From the NCBI GenBank assembly GCA_038239345.1, contig JBBSEX010000011.1, positions 124,001 to 188,000 on the forward strand: a stretch of DNA of 64,000 nt, written 5' to 3'. The notes under the pieces were generated by a model. That model ran no database searches. It worked only from the letters and a program-made list of their open reading frames with translations, and was not told where the DNA came from. The position numbers and the translations under genes are program-made. Shown here one piece after another: positions 41,946-50,490 of the stretch. Numbering within the stretch: the stretch's first letter is position 1; every line of letters starts with the position of its first letter. Origin of the DNA: JBBSEX01 sp038239345. GTDB lineage: Bacteria; Acidobacteriota; Terriglobia; Bryobacterales; Bryobacteraceae.

Positions 41946-43067
41946 ATGCGATTCCAGGGATGGTGGCTGATTTTGGGTTTGATATCCAGTTCGATTGCGG
42001 CGGAAGCGAAAGACTACTTCGTGTACGCCGGCACGTACACCGGCAAAGGGAGCAAGGGCATTTATCGGATGCGCTTCGATAGCGCCAGCGGGAAGCTATC
42101 CGCGCCTGAGTTGGCGGCGGAATCGGACAACCCTTCTTTCCTGGCTGTGGATGCGAAAGGCCGATATTTATATGCGGTGAATGAAGCCACTACGGGAGAT
42201 GGCGAGGTCAGTGCGTTCCAGATCAACCCCGCCAGTGGAGCGCTGACGGCGCTGAACAAAGTGTCGTCGCATGGTGGATCGCCTTGTCACCTCTCGTTCG
42301 ACAAGACGGGAAAGTGGATCTTGATTGCGAACTATACGGGCGGTAGCGTGGCCTCGTTCCCGGTGTTGGACGATGGCAAGTTGGGTGAGGCCGTTTCCGT
42401 AATCAAGCATCGGGGCAAGAGTATCGATTTGAATCGCCAGGAGGGTCCGCACGCTCACGCGATCGAAACGACGGCGGACAATCGCTTTGCCCTGGTTCCC
42501 GATTTAGGCGCGGATCAAATCGTGGTGTATCACTTCGACGCGGCAAGCGGCAAGCTATCGCCCAGCGATCCACCTGTAGGAAAAGCGCACGCCGGCGCGG
42601 GGCCGCGGCATCTGGTATTCGCGCCTGGCCATGCATCTTTGCTGGTGCTGAATGAACTCGACTCCACGATCTCCACCTACAGCAACAACTCCGGCACATT
42701 GAAGGAACTGCATTCGGTGTCGACGCTGCCGCAGGGGTTCAGCGGTCATAACACTACGGCGGAAATCGCCATCGATCACAGCGGTAAGCTCGTTTATGCA
42801 TCCAACCGTGGCGTGGACGATATCGCGGTTTTCAAACTGGAAGCGGGTAGCGAGAAACTTACGCCGGTTCAGCATATGCCCACGGGCGGTAAGACTCCGC
42901 GCCACTTTGCGATCGATCCGTCGGGGAAGTTTCTGTTCGCCGAAAATCAGGATTCCGACACAATCGTGCGCTTCCAGATCAATCAGAAATCGGGCGAACT
43001 CGCGGCAACTGGCGATACCGTTTCGCTGCCTGCGCCGATCTGTCTTGTTTTCGTCGCGGTGAAGTAA
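41946..43067 (+). CDS. Exported lactonase-family beta-propeller (6-phosphogluconolactonase-like)
   Basis: A 373-residue protein with a signal peptide (about 1-21) followed by a seven-bladed beta-propeller of the Pgl/YbhE lactonase family: DYFVYAGTYTGKGSKGIYR, the HGGSPCHLSFDKTGKWILI blade, EGPHAHAIETTADNRFAL, GAGPRHLVFAPGH, and TPRHFAIDPSGKFLF. The cytoplasmic enzyme opens 6-phosphogluconolactone; this one is predicted exported, so another lactone, or muconolactone-like substrate, is likelier. Convergent with the methyltransferase at 43070. Confidence 0.85.
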   Translation: MRFQGWWLILGLISSSIAAEAKDYFVYAGTYTGKGSKGIYRMRFDSASGKLSAPELAAESDNPSFLAVDAKGRYLYAVNEATTGDGEVSAFQINPASGALTALNKVSSHGGSPCHLSFDKTGKWILIANYTGGSVASFPVLDDGKLGEAVSVIKHRGKSIDLNRQEGPHAHAIETTADNRFALVPDLGADQIVVYHFDAASGKLSPSDPPVGKAHAGAGPRHLVFAPGHASLLVLNELDSTISTYSNNSGTLKELHSVSTLPQGFSGHNTTAEIAIDHSGKLVYASNRGVDDIAVFKLEAGSEKLTPVQHMPTGGKTPRHFAIDPSGKFLFAENQDSDTIVRFQINQKSGELAATGDTVSLPAPICLVFVAVK

Positions 43068-43069
43068 CG

Positions 43070-43822
43070 CTATTTGACGACGCGAATAATGCGGCCGGGG
43101 ATTCCCCACAGCAGCCACCAGCCGGATTGCGTGACACTGGCGACGCCCGCGGATGTGAAAATTTTGGCGTATTCCGAGGTCTTGAAGATATCGAAAATGG
43201 CGAGTTGTCCCCCGGGCTTCAGAACGCGAAGCATTTCCCGGAGTGCCCGCTCACGGCCTGTTCGATCGGGGATATTGTGAATCACCGTCCCGGATACGAT
43301 GACGTCGAAGTTGCCGTCTGGATAAACCAACTTGCGGGCATCGCCGCTTTCCACGCGCACTTTATCGAAGACGCCTTCGGCTTTGGCGTTCGCTATGGTT
43401 TCGCTGGCGCTGTTAGCCGAGAGATCTTCGTTCTGCCACAAGTCGATTCCCGTGGCTTTGCCAGTCTTCAGCTGCTTTGCCGCGCCGATCAGCAGTAAGC
43501 CGCGCCCGCATCCGACATCCAGAATCTTCTCGTCGCCGCGCAACGATAAGCCGTCCAATAGCGCATCGCGCATCTTCATCTTGCCGATGCGGCTGCTCCA
43601 AACCATCACGCCGTAGCCCAACAGAAAGCCGACTCCCATCGAGCCCAGCGCCGACAACATGGAAGCACCGCCCTGGGGATTGCTGGTGCGGTTCATTACG
43701 AAAAGGGCTATGCCCAAACCGAGCGAAGTCAGCCCCCACTTCAAGAGGCGGTTAGCAACCTTGGGCGCATCCATGCCATAGTCGGCTGATTTGCGCCCCT
43801 TAGTTTCCTTCGAGACGGCCAT
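43070..43822 (-). CDS. Membrane-anchored class I methyltransferase
   Basis: A 250-residue protein. Two hydrophobic segments near the N-terminus (about 27-45 and 50-75) anchor a SAM methyltransferase domain (about 95-215): EKILDVGCGRGLLLIGAAKQ (SAM-binding glycine motif), GKATGIDLW, FDVIVSGTVIHNI (motif IV). It resembles the UbiE-like quinone/lipid methyltransferases. The ATG shares its A with the topA stop (TAATG), so it is coupled to topA, although a topoisomerase link is not expected. Confidence 0.82.
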   Translation of the reverse strand: MAVSKETKGRKSADYGMDAPKVANRLLKWGLTSLGLGIALFVMNRTSNPQGGASMLSALGSMGVGFLLGYGVMVWSSRIGKMKMRDALLDGLSLRGDEKILDVGCGRGLLLIGAAKQLKTGKATGIDLWQNEDLSANSASETIANAKAEGVFDKVRVESGDARKLVYPDGNFDVIVSGTVIHNIPDRTGRERALREMLRVLKPGGQLAIFDIFKTSEYAKIFTSAGVASVTQSGWWLLWGIPGRIIRVVK

Positions 43823-46248
43823 TAAGCAATCGCTTCGACAGGAGCAAGTTCCCTTTTGAACTTACACTCGGCGTTCGGACATTGCGCAACCGGACCGGCC
43901 TTGAGGAACTTCTCTATCAGGTAGCCGCCGCCGCAATCGGGACATTTTTCCAGAATGGGCTTGCCCCAGGCTACGAAATCACATTCCGGATAGCGGTTGC
44001 AACCGTAGAAGGTTTTGCCACGCTTCGAACGGCGTTCCACCACCTCACCCTGCGTACAATTCGGGCAAGGCACACCGATGGTCTTTTGCTTGACGTACTT
44101 GCAGGTGGGATAGTCGCCACAGGCCGTAAATTCGCCAAAGCGCCCGTTTTTCATCACCAGGTTATGGCCGCACTGCGGACACTTCTCTTCCAGCGGCACG
44201 TCTTTCTTCTGCGCGCCGCCGATCTGCTTGGTGGTCTTACAATCGGGATAGCCGGAGCAGGCATAGAAGGTTCCGAAGCGTCCCTTCTTCAGCACCATCG
44301 GACGACCGCAGTTCTCGCAATATTCCTCGGCGCCCTGCTCAGTTAAGTCGGCTTTATCGATATCCGGAAGATCCACTTCCAGTTCCCGTGTATTGCGGCA
44401 CTCGGGATAGCCGGTACAGGCGATAAAGCTGCCGTTTTTGCCCCATTTGATGACCATGGGCTTGCCGCATTTATCGCAAATCAAGTCGGTGGGACGTTCC
44501 ATCCGCTTGATGTCGGTCATGTGCTGTTCGGCGTGTTCCAGATTCTTCTGCAAACGATCGTAGAATTCCGACATGGCCACGCGCCAGTCGATTTTGCCTT
44601 CTTCGATTTCGTCCAGCTCGTCTTCCATGCGAGCCGTATACTTCACGTCGAAGAGTTCGTTGAAGCTTTCCAGCAGTAGGTCGGTCACCACCATGCCGAG
44701 TTCGGTCGGAGTGAATTTTCCGCCTTCTTTTTTGACGTATTCGCGTTCCTGGATCGTTGACAGAATCGAGGCGTATGTTGACGGACGGCCGACACCATCG
44801 GACTCCAGTTCTTTCACCAGCGTAGCTTCGGTAAAGCGCGGAGGCGGCTCGGTAAAATGCTGTTCCGGCTCAATCGATTTCAGTTTCAGCGTCTCGCCCT
44901 GGGTAACGGCGGGCAGGCGATGCTTCGCTTCCTCGTCGTCTTCGTCCTTCTGATCCTTGCCTTCCTCATAGACTTTCAGGAAGCCGTCGAATTTCGGAAC
45001 GCTACCGGTGGCGCGGAAGGTGTAAACGTTATTATCCTTACCAGTCGCCGTGACATCGATCGTGGTTTGATCGAAGACAGCGGGCGTCATCTGCGACGCC
45101 ACAAAGCGCATCCAGATCAGCCGGTACAACTTCATTTCGTCTTCGGCGATATAGGGCTCAACCGATTCCGGAGTGTGCAAAACGGAAGTAGGACGAATCG
45201 CCTCATGGGCGTCCTGAGCGTCTTTCTTACCTTTATATACGTTGGGCGTTTCTGGCCGGTAGGCTTCGCCGTATCGTTCCGTGATCATGCCCCGCACTTC
45301 ATCCAGCGCGTCGTTTGAGACACGTACGGAATCGGTACGCATATAAGTGATAAGGCCGACCGAGCCTTCCTTGCCAAGCTCCATACCTTCGTACAAGCGC
45401 TGGGCGATCATCATCGTCCGCTTGACGCTGAAACGGCACTTGCGGGCGGCTTCCTGCTGCAGTGTCGAAGTGATAAAGGGCGCCACCGGATTGCGGCGTT
45501 TCTCCTTCGTTGTCACCGATTTGACGGAGAACGACGAATCCTCGAACTGGCTGATCAAGTCCTTCGCGGTCGCCTCGTCGGCAATTTCCACGTTCTCGTC
45601 ATTGCGCTTGGCGAAATGGGCCGCTAGAACGGGCGCCTTCTTGGCGTTCAGGTTAACGTCGATGGTCCAGTATTCCCGCTTCAGGAAGGCGCGGATTTCC
45701 CGTTCCCGTTCCACAATCAAGCGCAGAGCGACCGTTTGGACGCGGCCGGCCGAGAGTCCGCGGCGAACCTTATCCCACAGCAGCGGCGAGATTTTGTAGC
45801 CGACCAGGCGGTCAAGAACACGCCGGGCCTGCTGCGCATCCACTAAATGCAGATTGACGGTCAGCGGCTTTTCGAAAGCCTTCTGGATCGCATTCTTGGT
45901 GATTTCATTGAACATCACGCGAAAGAATGCCGGTCCGCCCTTCTTCTTGGTATCCAATTCCTCCTGGAGGTGATAACAAATGGCTTCGCCTTCGCGATCC
46001 GGATCGGCCGCAAGATAGACCGAATCCACGCCTTTTGCGGCGGCCCGCAGCTCACCCATCAGTTTCTTCTTGCCTTCGATGACTTCATACTTCGGTTGGA
46101 AGTCTTTGTCGACATCGACGGCCAGGTCTTTCTTAGGCAGATCCTTGACGTGGCCCAGTGAGGCCTTCACCACGAATTGTTTGCCGAGGTATTTTCCGAT
46201 TGTTTTCGCCTTCGCCGGCGATTCGACGATGACGAGAGATTTTGCCAT
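43822..46248 (-). CDS. topA: DNA topoisomerase I
   Basis: An 808-residue type IA topoisomerase that relaxes negative supercoils. The TOPRIM domain is at the N-terminus (KSLVIVESPAKAKTIGKYLG; YLAADPDREGEAICYHL). The catalytic Tyr lies in GLITYMRTDSVRVS near residue 300. The C-terminus has at least five four-cysteine zinc ribbons (CDKCGKPM, CENCGRPM, CPQCGHNL, CPNCTQGE, CPDCGGGY), more than the usual three. It follows dprA on the same strand; the dprA-topA order is widespread. Confidence 0.97.
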   Translation of the reverse strand: MAKSLVIVESPAKAKTIGKYLGKQFVVKASLGHVKDLPKKDLAVDVDKDFQPKYEVIEGKKKLMGELRAAAKGVDSVYLAADPDREGEAICYHLQEELDTKKKGGPAFFRVMFNEITKNAIQKAFEKPLTVNLHLVDAQQARRVLDRLVGYKISPLLWDKVRRGLSAGRVQTVALRLIVEREREIRAFLKREYWTIDVNLNAKKAPVLAAHFAKRNDENVEIADEATAKDLISQFEDSSFSVKSVTTKEKRRNPVAPFITSTLQQEAARKCRFSVKRTMMIAQRLYEGMELGKEGSVGLITYMRTDSVRVSNDALDEVRGMITERYGEAYRPETPNVYKGKKDAQDAHEAIRPTSVLHTPESVEPYIAEDEMKLYRLIWMRFVASQMTPAVFDQTTIDVTATGKDNNVYTFRATGSVPKFDGFLKVYEEGKDQKDEDDEEAKHRLPAVTQGETLKLKSIEPEQHFTEPPPRFTEATLVKELESDGVGRPSTYASILSTIQEREYVKKEGGKFTPTELGMVVTDLLLESFNELFDVKYTARMEDELDEIEEGKIDWRVAMSEFYDRLQKNLEHAEQHMTDIKRMERPTDLICDKCGKPMVIKWGKNGSFIACTGYPECRNTRELEVDLPDIDKADLTEQGAEEYCENCGRPMVLKKGRFGTFYACSGYPDCKTTKQIGGAQKKDVPLEEKCPQCGHNLVMKNGRFGEFTACGDYPTCKYVKQKTIGVPCPNCTQGEVVERRSKRGKTFYGCNRYPECDFVAWGKPILEKCPDCGGGYLIEKFLKAGPVAQCPNAECKFKRELAPVEAIA

Positions 46249-46326
46249 AGCGATACTCAGTCGATTCTTTAAAAGGTGTTACTGGGCGGACAACCGCAAT
46301 ATAGCGCGATTCGGCTATCCCCGTTT

Positions 46327-47505
46327 TCAGTCACACCACACTTTAACAAAGTTCTTGCCGGGAAGTTGACGCACGATACCCATCATTTCCAACTCAAAAA
46401 GAGCGGCGATCAGCTCCGATGGGGAGTATCGTTCCAGCGATTCTATCAGAAGGTCGAGTTGCACAGGTGCATCGATCTTGAGCACCGATAAAATCCCTCT
46501 GCCGACTTCGGCGGCTGGTCCGCTTAGTACTGATGCCTGGCTGCTTGCATCGGATTCAAGCGTCTGGTTCTCATTCAGAATCAGCTGTTTACCGCTTTGC
46601 TCCAGCAGTGTCCGTCGATCCTCGGCCTTCATTTCGGTGGTGACATCGTTCCATTCCTGGACCAATTTCGCCCCCTGTTTGATCAGCAGATTGGGTCCCC
46701 AACTCATCTTCGAAGTGATGTTTCCCGGTACCGCGAAGACTTCCCTTCCCTGATCGAGGGCCAGCCGCGCGGTGACAGCGGACCCGCTATATTGCGCCCC
46801 TTCCACCACTAAAACTCCGATGCTCATCCCGCTAATGATCCGGTTACGAACCGGAAAGTTTTGCGGATAAGCTGGCGACCCCATGATGAATTCCGACAAT
46901 AGCAATCCGCTGGCGGCGATGGATTCGGAGAGCTTCCGGTTCTCTGAAGGATAGATGTTATCGACCCCGCAGCCGAACACGGCTACCGTTTTCCCGCCGA
47001 CCGCTAAAACGCTGCGATGGGCGGCCGTATCAATTCCCCGCGCCATGCCACTGGCAATGGTTAACCCGGCATTTGCCAAGTCCGCCGAAAGCCGTTCCGT
47101 GGCGGCGATTCCATAAGCGGTGGGGCGGCGCGTGCCAACCACCCCCAACATTAAAGTGGATAGCAGATCAACCCGGCCACGGGCAAAGAGAAGCACCGGA
47201 GGATCGTAGATCTCGCGCAGGCGCGGCGGATAGCGGGCATCATTAATAGAGATAGCCGTTACGCCGTATTCGGCCATCTTCTCCTGCTGGGTGACGGCAT
47301 CTTCAAAGGCACAACCGCTGGCGATGCTTTGAGCGACGGTACCGGCAAGCCCCAGGGATTCGAGTTCAGAACGCGAAGCGCGAAAAATGGCCATCGGAGT
47401 CCGCAGACGCTCCACCAACTTGGCGGCGCCACGGGTGCCCAGACCGGGAGTGAGCTTCAGCGCGAGCCAATGGAGTTCTTCTTCGCGAGAGAGAGTGGGA
47501 GTCAC
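46327..47505 (-). CDS. dprA: DNA-processing protein DprA
   Basis: A 392-residue protein that loads RecA on incoming single-stranded DNA during natural transformation. The extended Rossmann domain is clear (VGTRRPTAYGIAATERLSADLANAGLTIASGMARGIDTAAH; FGCGVDNIYPSENRKL; FPVRNRIISGMS). A C-terminal winged-helix-like part is present (about 320-390). The N-terminal SAM-like helices (about 1-75) are also present. Upstream of topA in one operon. Confidence 0.95.
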   Translation of the reverse strand: MTPTLSREEELHWLALKLTPGLGTRGAAKLVERLRTPMAIFRASRSELESLGLAGTVAQSIASGCAFEDAVTQQEKMAEYGVTAISINDARYPPRLREIYDPPVLLFARGRVDLLSTLMLGVVGTRRPTAYGIAATERLSADLANAGLTIASGMARGIDTAAHRSVLAVGGKTVAVFGCGVDNIYPSENRKLSESIAASGLLLSEFIMGSPAYPQNFPVRNRIISGMSIGVLVVEGAQYSGSAVTARLALDQGREVFAVPGNITSKMSWGPNLLIKQGAKLVQEWNDVTTEMKAEDRRTLLEQSGKQLILNENQTLESDASSQASVLSGPAAEVGRGILSVLKIDAPVQLDLLIESLERYSPSELIAALFELEMMGIVRQLPGKNFVKVWCD

Positions 47506-47562
47506 AAAGCGAGGTGCGAATTGCGCGCCTGAATTCTCACTCGAAGACGATTCGCTCGCCGG

Positions 47563-48069
47563 TTAGCGCCCGTTCGCCGCACTATGAGCGCCGATAAAGT
47601 TATCCACCAGATCGCTGACCATCAAGCGGATGATGTCGGGAATCCGTTTGGGGCCGGCCACCGCCTGGTTCAGGGCGGCCCAGACGATGGCCGTGGCCGT
47701 CCCGTTCGGATCGCGAACCAGCACCACCCGCTCAAGGATTTCCAGATCGCCCGTAATCGCCGTCACCGGATCGTTCGGCACGGCCAGCAAACGGGCCGAT
47801 ACCTTCAGCAGCGTATTCCTGGAGCTCTTCGGCTCCACGCGAATTCGATGCGATTTCAGCCGTCCTTCAATGTCCCGGCGGAGCGTGGCGGTGATCTGGG
47901 CAATATCAATTTTGGCGCGGCTGGCTTCGTCGGGAAACAAATCGATCTGAATTGCAACCGCCTCCAACCCTTTCAAGTTGGCCGATGGGGTGCCGCTATC
48001 TTGCGCGATGGCCGCCGACAGGGCTATGCAGACGGGCAATAGGAATTGCAATGATCGCCGAACCGTCAC
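47563..48069 (-). CDS. Secreted hypothetical protein
   Basis: A 168-residue exported protein from a GTG start, with a signal peptide (about 1-22). The mature domain is about 140 residues with alternating strand and helix (KIDIAQITATLRRDIEGRLK, VSARLLAVPNDPVTAI, ERVVLVRDPNGTATAIVW, DIIRLMVSDLVDNFIGAH). No family recognised. First gene of the minus-strand set leading to dprA and topA, and only 17 bases from the divergent gene at 48087, so the promoters overlap. Confidence 0.6.
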   Translation of the reverse strand: MTVRRSLQFLLPVCIALSAAIAQDSGTPSANLKGLEAVAIQIDLFPDEASRAKIDIAQITATLRRDIEGRLKSHRIRVEPKSSRNTLLKVSARLLAVPNDPVTAITGDLEILERVVLVRDPNGTATAIVWAALNQAVAGPKRIPDIIRLMVSDLVDNFIGAHSAANGR

Positions 48070-48086
48070 TCTGCTAGCCTATCAGG

Positions 48087-48524
48087 ATGCAGCCACCGGC
48101 TACCTACGAGGATGCGAATCTTGTTCTGCGCTTGTATGAATTGCGGCGCGAAGAGAAGCTGCGCACCGCTCGCGATTGGTTTGTGAAAAGTTTCCATGTC
48201 CGGAATATGGAGGAGTTTACCGCGAAGTGTCCACCCGGCTCGCAGGAAAATAGCAATGCGCGGATGGTAATCAGTTATTGGGATATGGTGGCTTCGTTTC
48301 TGACATCGGGCATTTTGAATGAGAATTTGTTCTTTCAGAGCGGCCGCGAACTGCTTCTGGTCTGGGAGAGGGTTCGCGACATCACGCCAGAGCTTCGAGT
48401 GGCGATGAAAGACCCGCAAGTTTGGAATAATCTGGAAATCGTAGCCGGGAAATACATTACTCATTTGAAGGCCATCGGGCCCGACGCGTACCCGGCATTC
48501 TCTTCGCGGGTTCGCGGCGCCTAG
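48087..48524 (+). CDS. Helical hypothetical protein (DUF4760-like)
   Basis: A 145-residue soluble, all-helical protein: NLVLRLYELRREEKLRTARDW, NARMVISYWDMVASFLTSGIL, and LVWERVRDITPELR give three or four amphipathic helices. It resembles the DUF4760 group, which I know only as uncharacterised. First of four small plus-strand genes leading to the Fpg/Nei glycosylase. Function unknown. Confidence 0.6.
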   Translation: MQPPATYEDANLVLRLYELRREEKLRTARDWFVKSFHVRNMEEFTAKCPPGSQENSNARMVISYWDMVASFLTSGILNENLFFQSGRELLLVWERVRDITPELRVAMKDPQVWNNLEIVAGKYITHLKAIGPDAYPAFSSRVRGA

Positions 48525-48529
48525 CGTCG

Positions 48530-48793
48530 ATGCGCAAGGAACCGGCATTTTTTGGCGACGCTGCATTAGACCTGATTTACATCGCGAAAAAGCTGAAAGA
48601 CGCCTTGCTTGTAGAACAGCTGCTGACCGATTCGGGCATCGATTACGCGGTGGAAACCGAGACCTATAGTGGCGGCGTAATGTTCCGCTCGGAACGCGTG
48701 GGTGCGTTCTTTTATATCGCCCCTGGCGTCCGCGACGCCGTATCGCCGATTCTAATCGCCGCAGGGTTTGAGCCCTACGATCTGCCGCAATAG
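48530..48793 (+). CDS. Small conserved hypothetical (DUF2007-like)
   Basis: An 87-residue protein with a beta-alpha-beta-beta-alpha-beta pattern: LIYIAKKLKDALLVEQLLTD, IDYAVETETYSGGVMF, AFFYIAPGVRDAVSPILI, AGFEPYDL. This matches the shape of the DUF2007/'putative signal transducing' family, which often occurs as a single 70-90 residue domain. No ligand known. It starts 6 bases after the previous stop, so is in the same operon. Confidence 0.6.
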   Translation: MRKEPAFFGDAALDLIYIAKKLKDALLVEQLLTDSGIDYAVETETYSGGVMFRSERVGAFFYIAPGVRDAVSPILIAAGFEPYDLPQ

Positions 48794-48828
48794 ACTGTGC
48801 CAAGATCAGGTAGGACAGTGGTTGGGGC

Positions 48829-49155
48829 ATGGTCGTCGAATTCTTAGTTCTGGTGGTAATGCTTGGCGGATTTGTATTATTTACGACCTCCCGCGGCTGG
48901 CTGACGAATTTTCGGGAACGCCGGCGCGGGCAGCTCCTGGATGCGAAGATGCTCACGTTACCGGGCAAGCCCATCTCCGCCGTGATAGAAGAATTCGGAC
49001 CGCCGTTTGAAGCCTTCACCGGATCTTCGGGACGCGGACTCTACGTCTGGAAATCGCCGCCATCGACGAATTTTCCCAAAGGACGCGGCCTGTTGATTGT
49101 CACCCTGACAACCGAGCAAGGGGTGGTCAGCCAAACGGATTGGAAGACTCGTTAA
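48829..49155 (+). CDS. Small membrane-anchored hypothetical protein
   Basis: A 108-residue protein with one N-terminal transmembrane helix (about 1-22) and a cytoplasmic or periplasmic domain with strands (GKPISAVIEEFGPPFEAFTG; GRGLLIVTLTTEQGVVSQTDW). The SAVIEEFGPP segment resembles the SmpA/BamE-type 'G-x-P' start, but I would not name it. It ends two bases before the Fpg/Nei start. Confidence 0.55.
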   Translation: MVVEFLVLVVMLGGFVLFTTSRGWLTNFRERRRGQLLDAKMLTLPGKPISAVIEEFGPPFEAFTGSSGRGLYVWKSPPSTNFPKGRGLLIVTLTTEQGVVSQTDWKTR

Positions 49156-49157
49156 CG

Positions 49158-50075
49158 ATGCCTGAGCTGCCGGACATCACAGTTTACATCGAGGCACTGG
49201 AGGAACGAATTCTCGGCCAAACCCTGGATCGTATTATGCTCAACAGTCCGTTCCTGTTGCGCTCACTGGACCCGCCGCTGCAATCCGTGGAAGGCCAACA
49301 AGTCCGCGCACTGCGGCGCATCGGCAAGCGTATCGCGATCGGTTTCAACAACGACGTCTGGCTGGTGCTTCATCTGATGATCGCCGGCCGCCTGCACTGG
49401 GGACCGCGCAAAGATCAGCCGCTAATCAAGCGAGTTTTGGCTTCCTTCAATTTCGCCAATGGGAGCTTGACGCTGACCGAGGCCGGTACGCAGCATCGGG
49501 CTTCTTTGACCTTGACCGCTAGTGAGAAAGCGCTCGCCGATCTCGATCCAGGCGGCATTGAGCCTCTGGATGCCGACTTGGCGTCGTTCGCCCATGCACT
49601 GACAGACCGAAATCATACACTGAAGCGGGCGTTGACGGACCCTCGCCTGTTTAGTGGAATCGGCAACGCCTATTCCGATGAAATACTCCACAAAGCTCGG
49701 CTCTCACCGGTCGCGTTGACTCAGAAATTGACATCCGGCGAGATCGCCCGTCTGCATGCGGCGGTACGGGAAACGCTGCAGTTCTGGATCGGAAAATTAC
49801 GCGACGAGTCGGCCGGTGACTTTCCCGAAAAGGTGACGGCGTTCCGCCCCGGCATGGCGATGCATGGCCGCTACAAGGAACCGTGCCCCGATTGCGGCAC
49901 GAAGGTGCAACGGATCCGGTATGCCGCCAATCAAACGAATTATTGCCCAACCTGCCAGACGGGTGGAAAACTGCTGGCGGACCGTGGACTCTCGCGGCTG
50001 TTACGCCAGGATTGGCCGCGCACCGCCGATGAACTGGAATTACTGAAAGCATCGAAAACAGTTAGTCCGCCGTAG
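49158..50075 (+). CDS. Fpg/Nei-family DNA glycosylase
   Basis: A 305-residue base-excision glycosylase and AP lyase for oxidised bases. The start must be the ATG at 49158, since the catalytic residue is Pro2 followed by Glu3 (MPELPDI). The lysine on the beta hairpin is in RRIGKRIAIGF. The helix-two-turn-helix (about 150-220) includes LFSGIGNAYSDEILH. The C-terminal zinc finger is CPDC...CPTC, extended by about 30 residues. Length is slightly above the family norm (270). Fpg and Nei cannot be separated from sequence alone. Confidence 0.9.
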   Translation: MPELPDITVYIEALEERILGQTLDRIMLNSPFLLRSLDPPLQSVEGQQVRALRRIGKRIAIGFNNDVWLVLHLMIAGRLHWGPRKDQPLIKRVLASFNFANGSLTLTEAGTQHRASLTLTASEKALADLDPGGIEPLDADLASFAHALTDRNHTLKRALTDPRLFSGIGNAYSDEILHKARLSPVALTQKLTSGEIARLHAAVRETLQFWIGKLRDESAGDFPEKVTAFRPGMAMHGRYKEPCPDCGTKVQRIRYAANQTNYCPTCQTGGKLLADRGLSRLLRQDWPRTADELELLKASKTVSPP

Positions 50076-50469
50076 TGAGCGCCGACGGTACCGTGTATAT
50101 CTCAAAGCCGACGTTCCCCGATTCGATCGCCTTCCGAAGCGATAGTTCGGTCTCGCTTAAGCGGCCCTTGCCCGACTTGACTTCCAGAAACACGACGCGC
50201 TTTATATTCCGCTCGTCAAGACCTTCGAAAACGATAAAGTCCGAGGGCTTGCCCAGGAACTTAACCTCGGTCGGCCGATAGCGAAAGCCTGGCAGAAAGG
50301 GCGCGAGTTGTTCACTAAACTGTCCTCCGATCACCGCCCGGCTACGTTTCGCGGCATCGCTTCGGGCATCGCGAAGACGATCGTGCACGTTACGCTCCGC
50401 CGCCAACTTGCCAATCAAATAGAAAACCACCGCCGTCACAAAGACCACCAGAATTGTTTTGAGATCCAT
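50062..50469 (-). CDS. Holliday-junction-resolvase-like protein (PF10107 type)
   Basis: A 135-residue protein with one N-terminal transmembrane helix (about 5-22), then a domain of the Endonuc_Holl group: ARSDAAKRSRAVIGGQFSEQ, KFLGKPSDFIVFEG and VVFLEVKSGKGRLSETE, the last two giving the Asp and Glu-x-Lys of a PD-(D/E)XK nuclease-like site. Members of this family are not proven resolvases. Convergent with Fpg/Nei, overlapping its end by 14 bases. Confidence 0.8.
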   Translation of the reverse strand: MDLKTILVVFVTAVVFYLIGKLAAERNVHDRLRDARSDAAKRSRAVIGGQFSEQLAPFLPGFRYRPTEVKFLGKPSDFIVFEGLDERNIKRVVFLEVKSGKGRLSETELSLRKAIESGNVGFEIYTVPSALTTAD

Positions 50470-50490
50470 CTAGGCCATATTGTATAAAGG

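Noticed and set aside
48066..49019. 317-residue minus-strand frame
   Set aside because: It is Arg/Pro-rich without motifs and runs through three small plus-strand genes with good starts and shared operon spacing.
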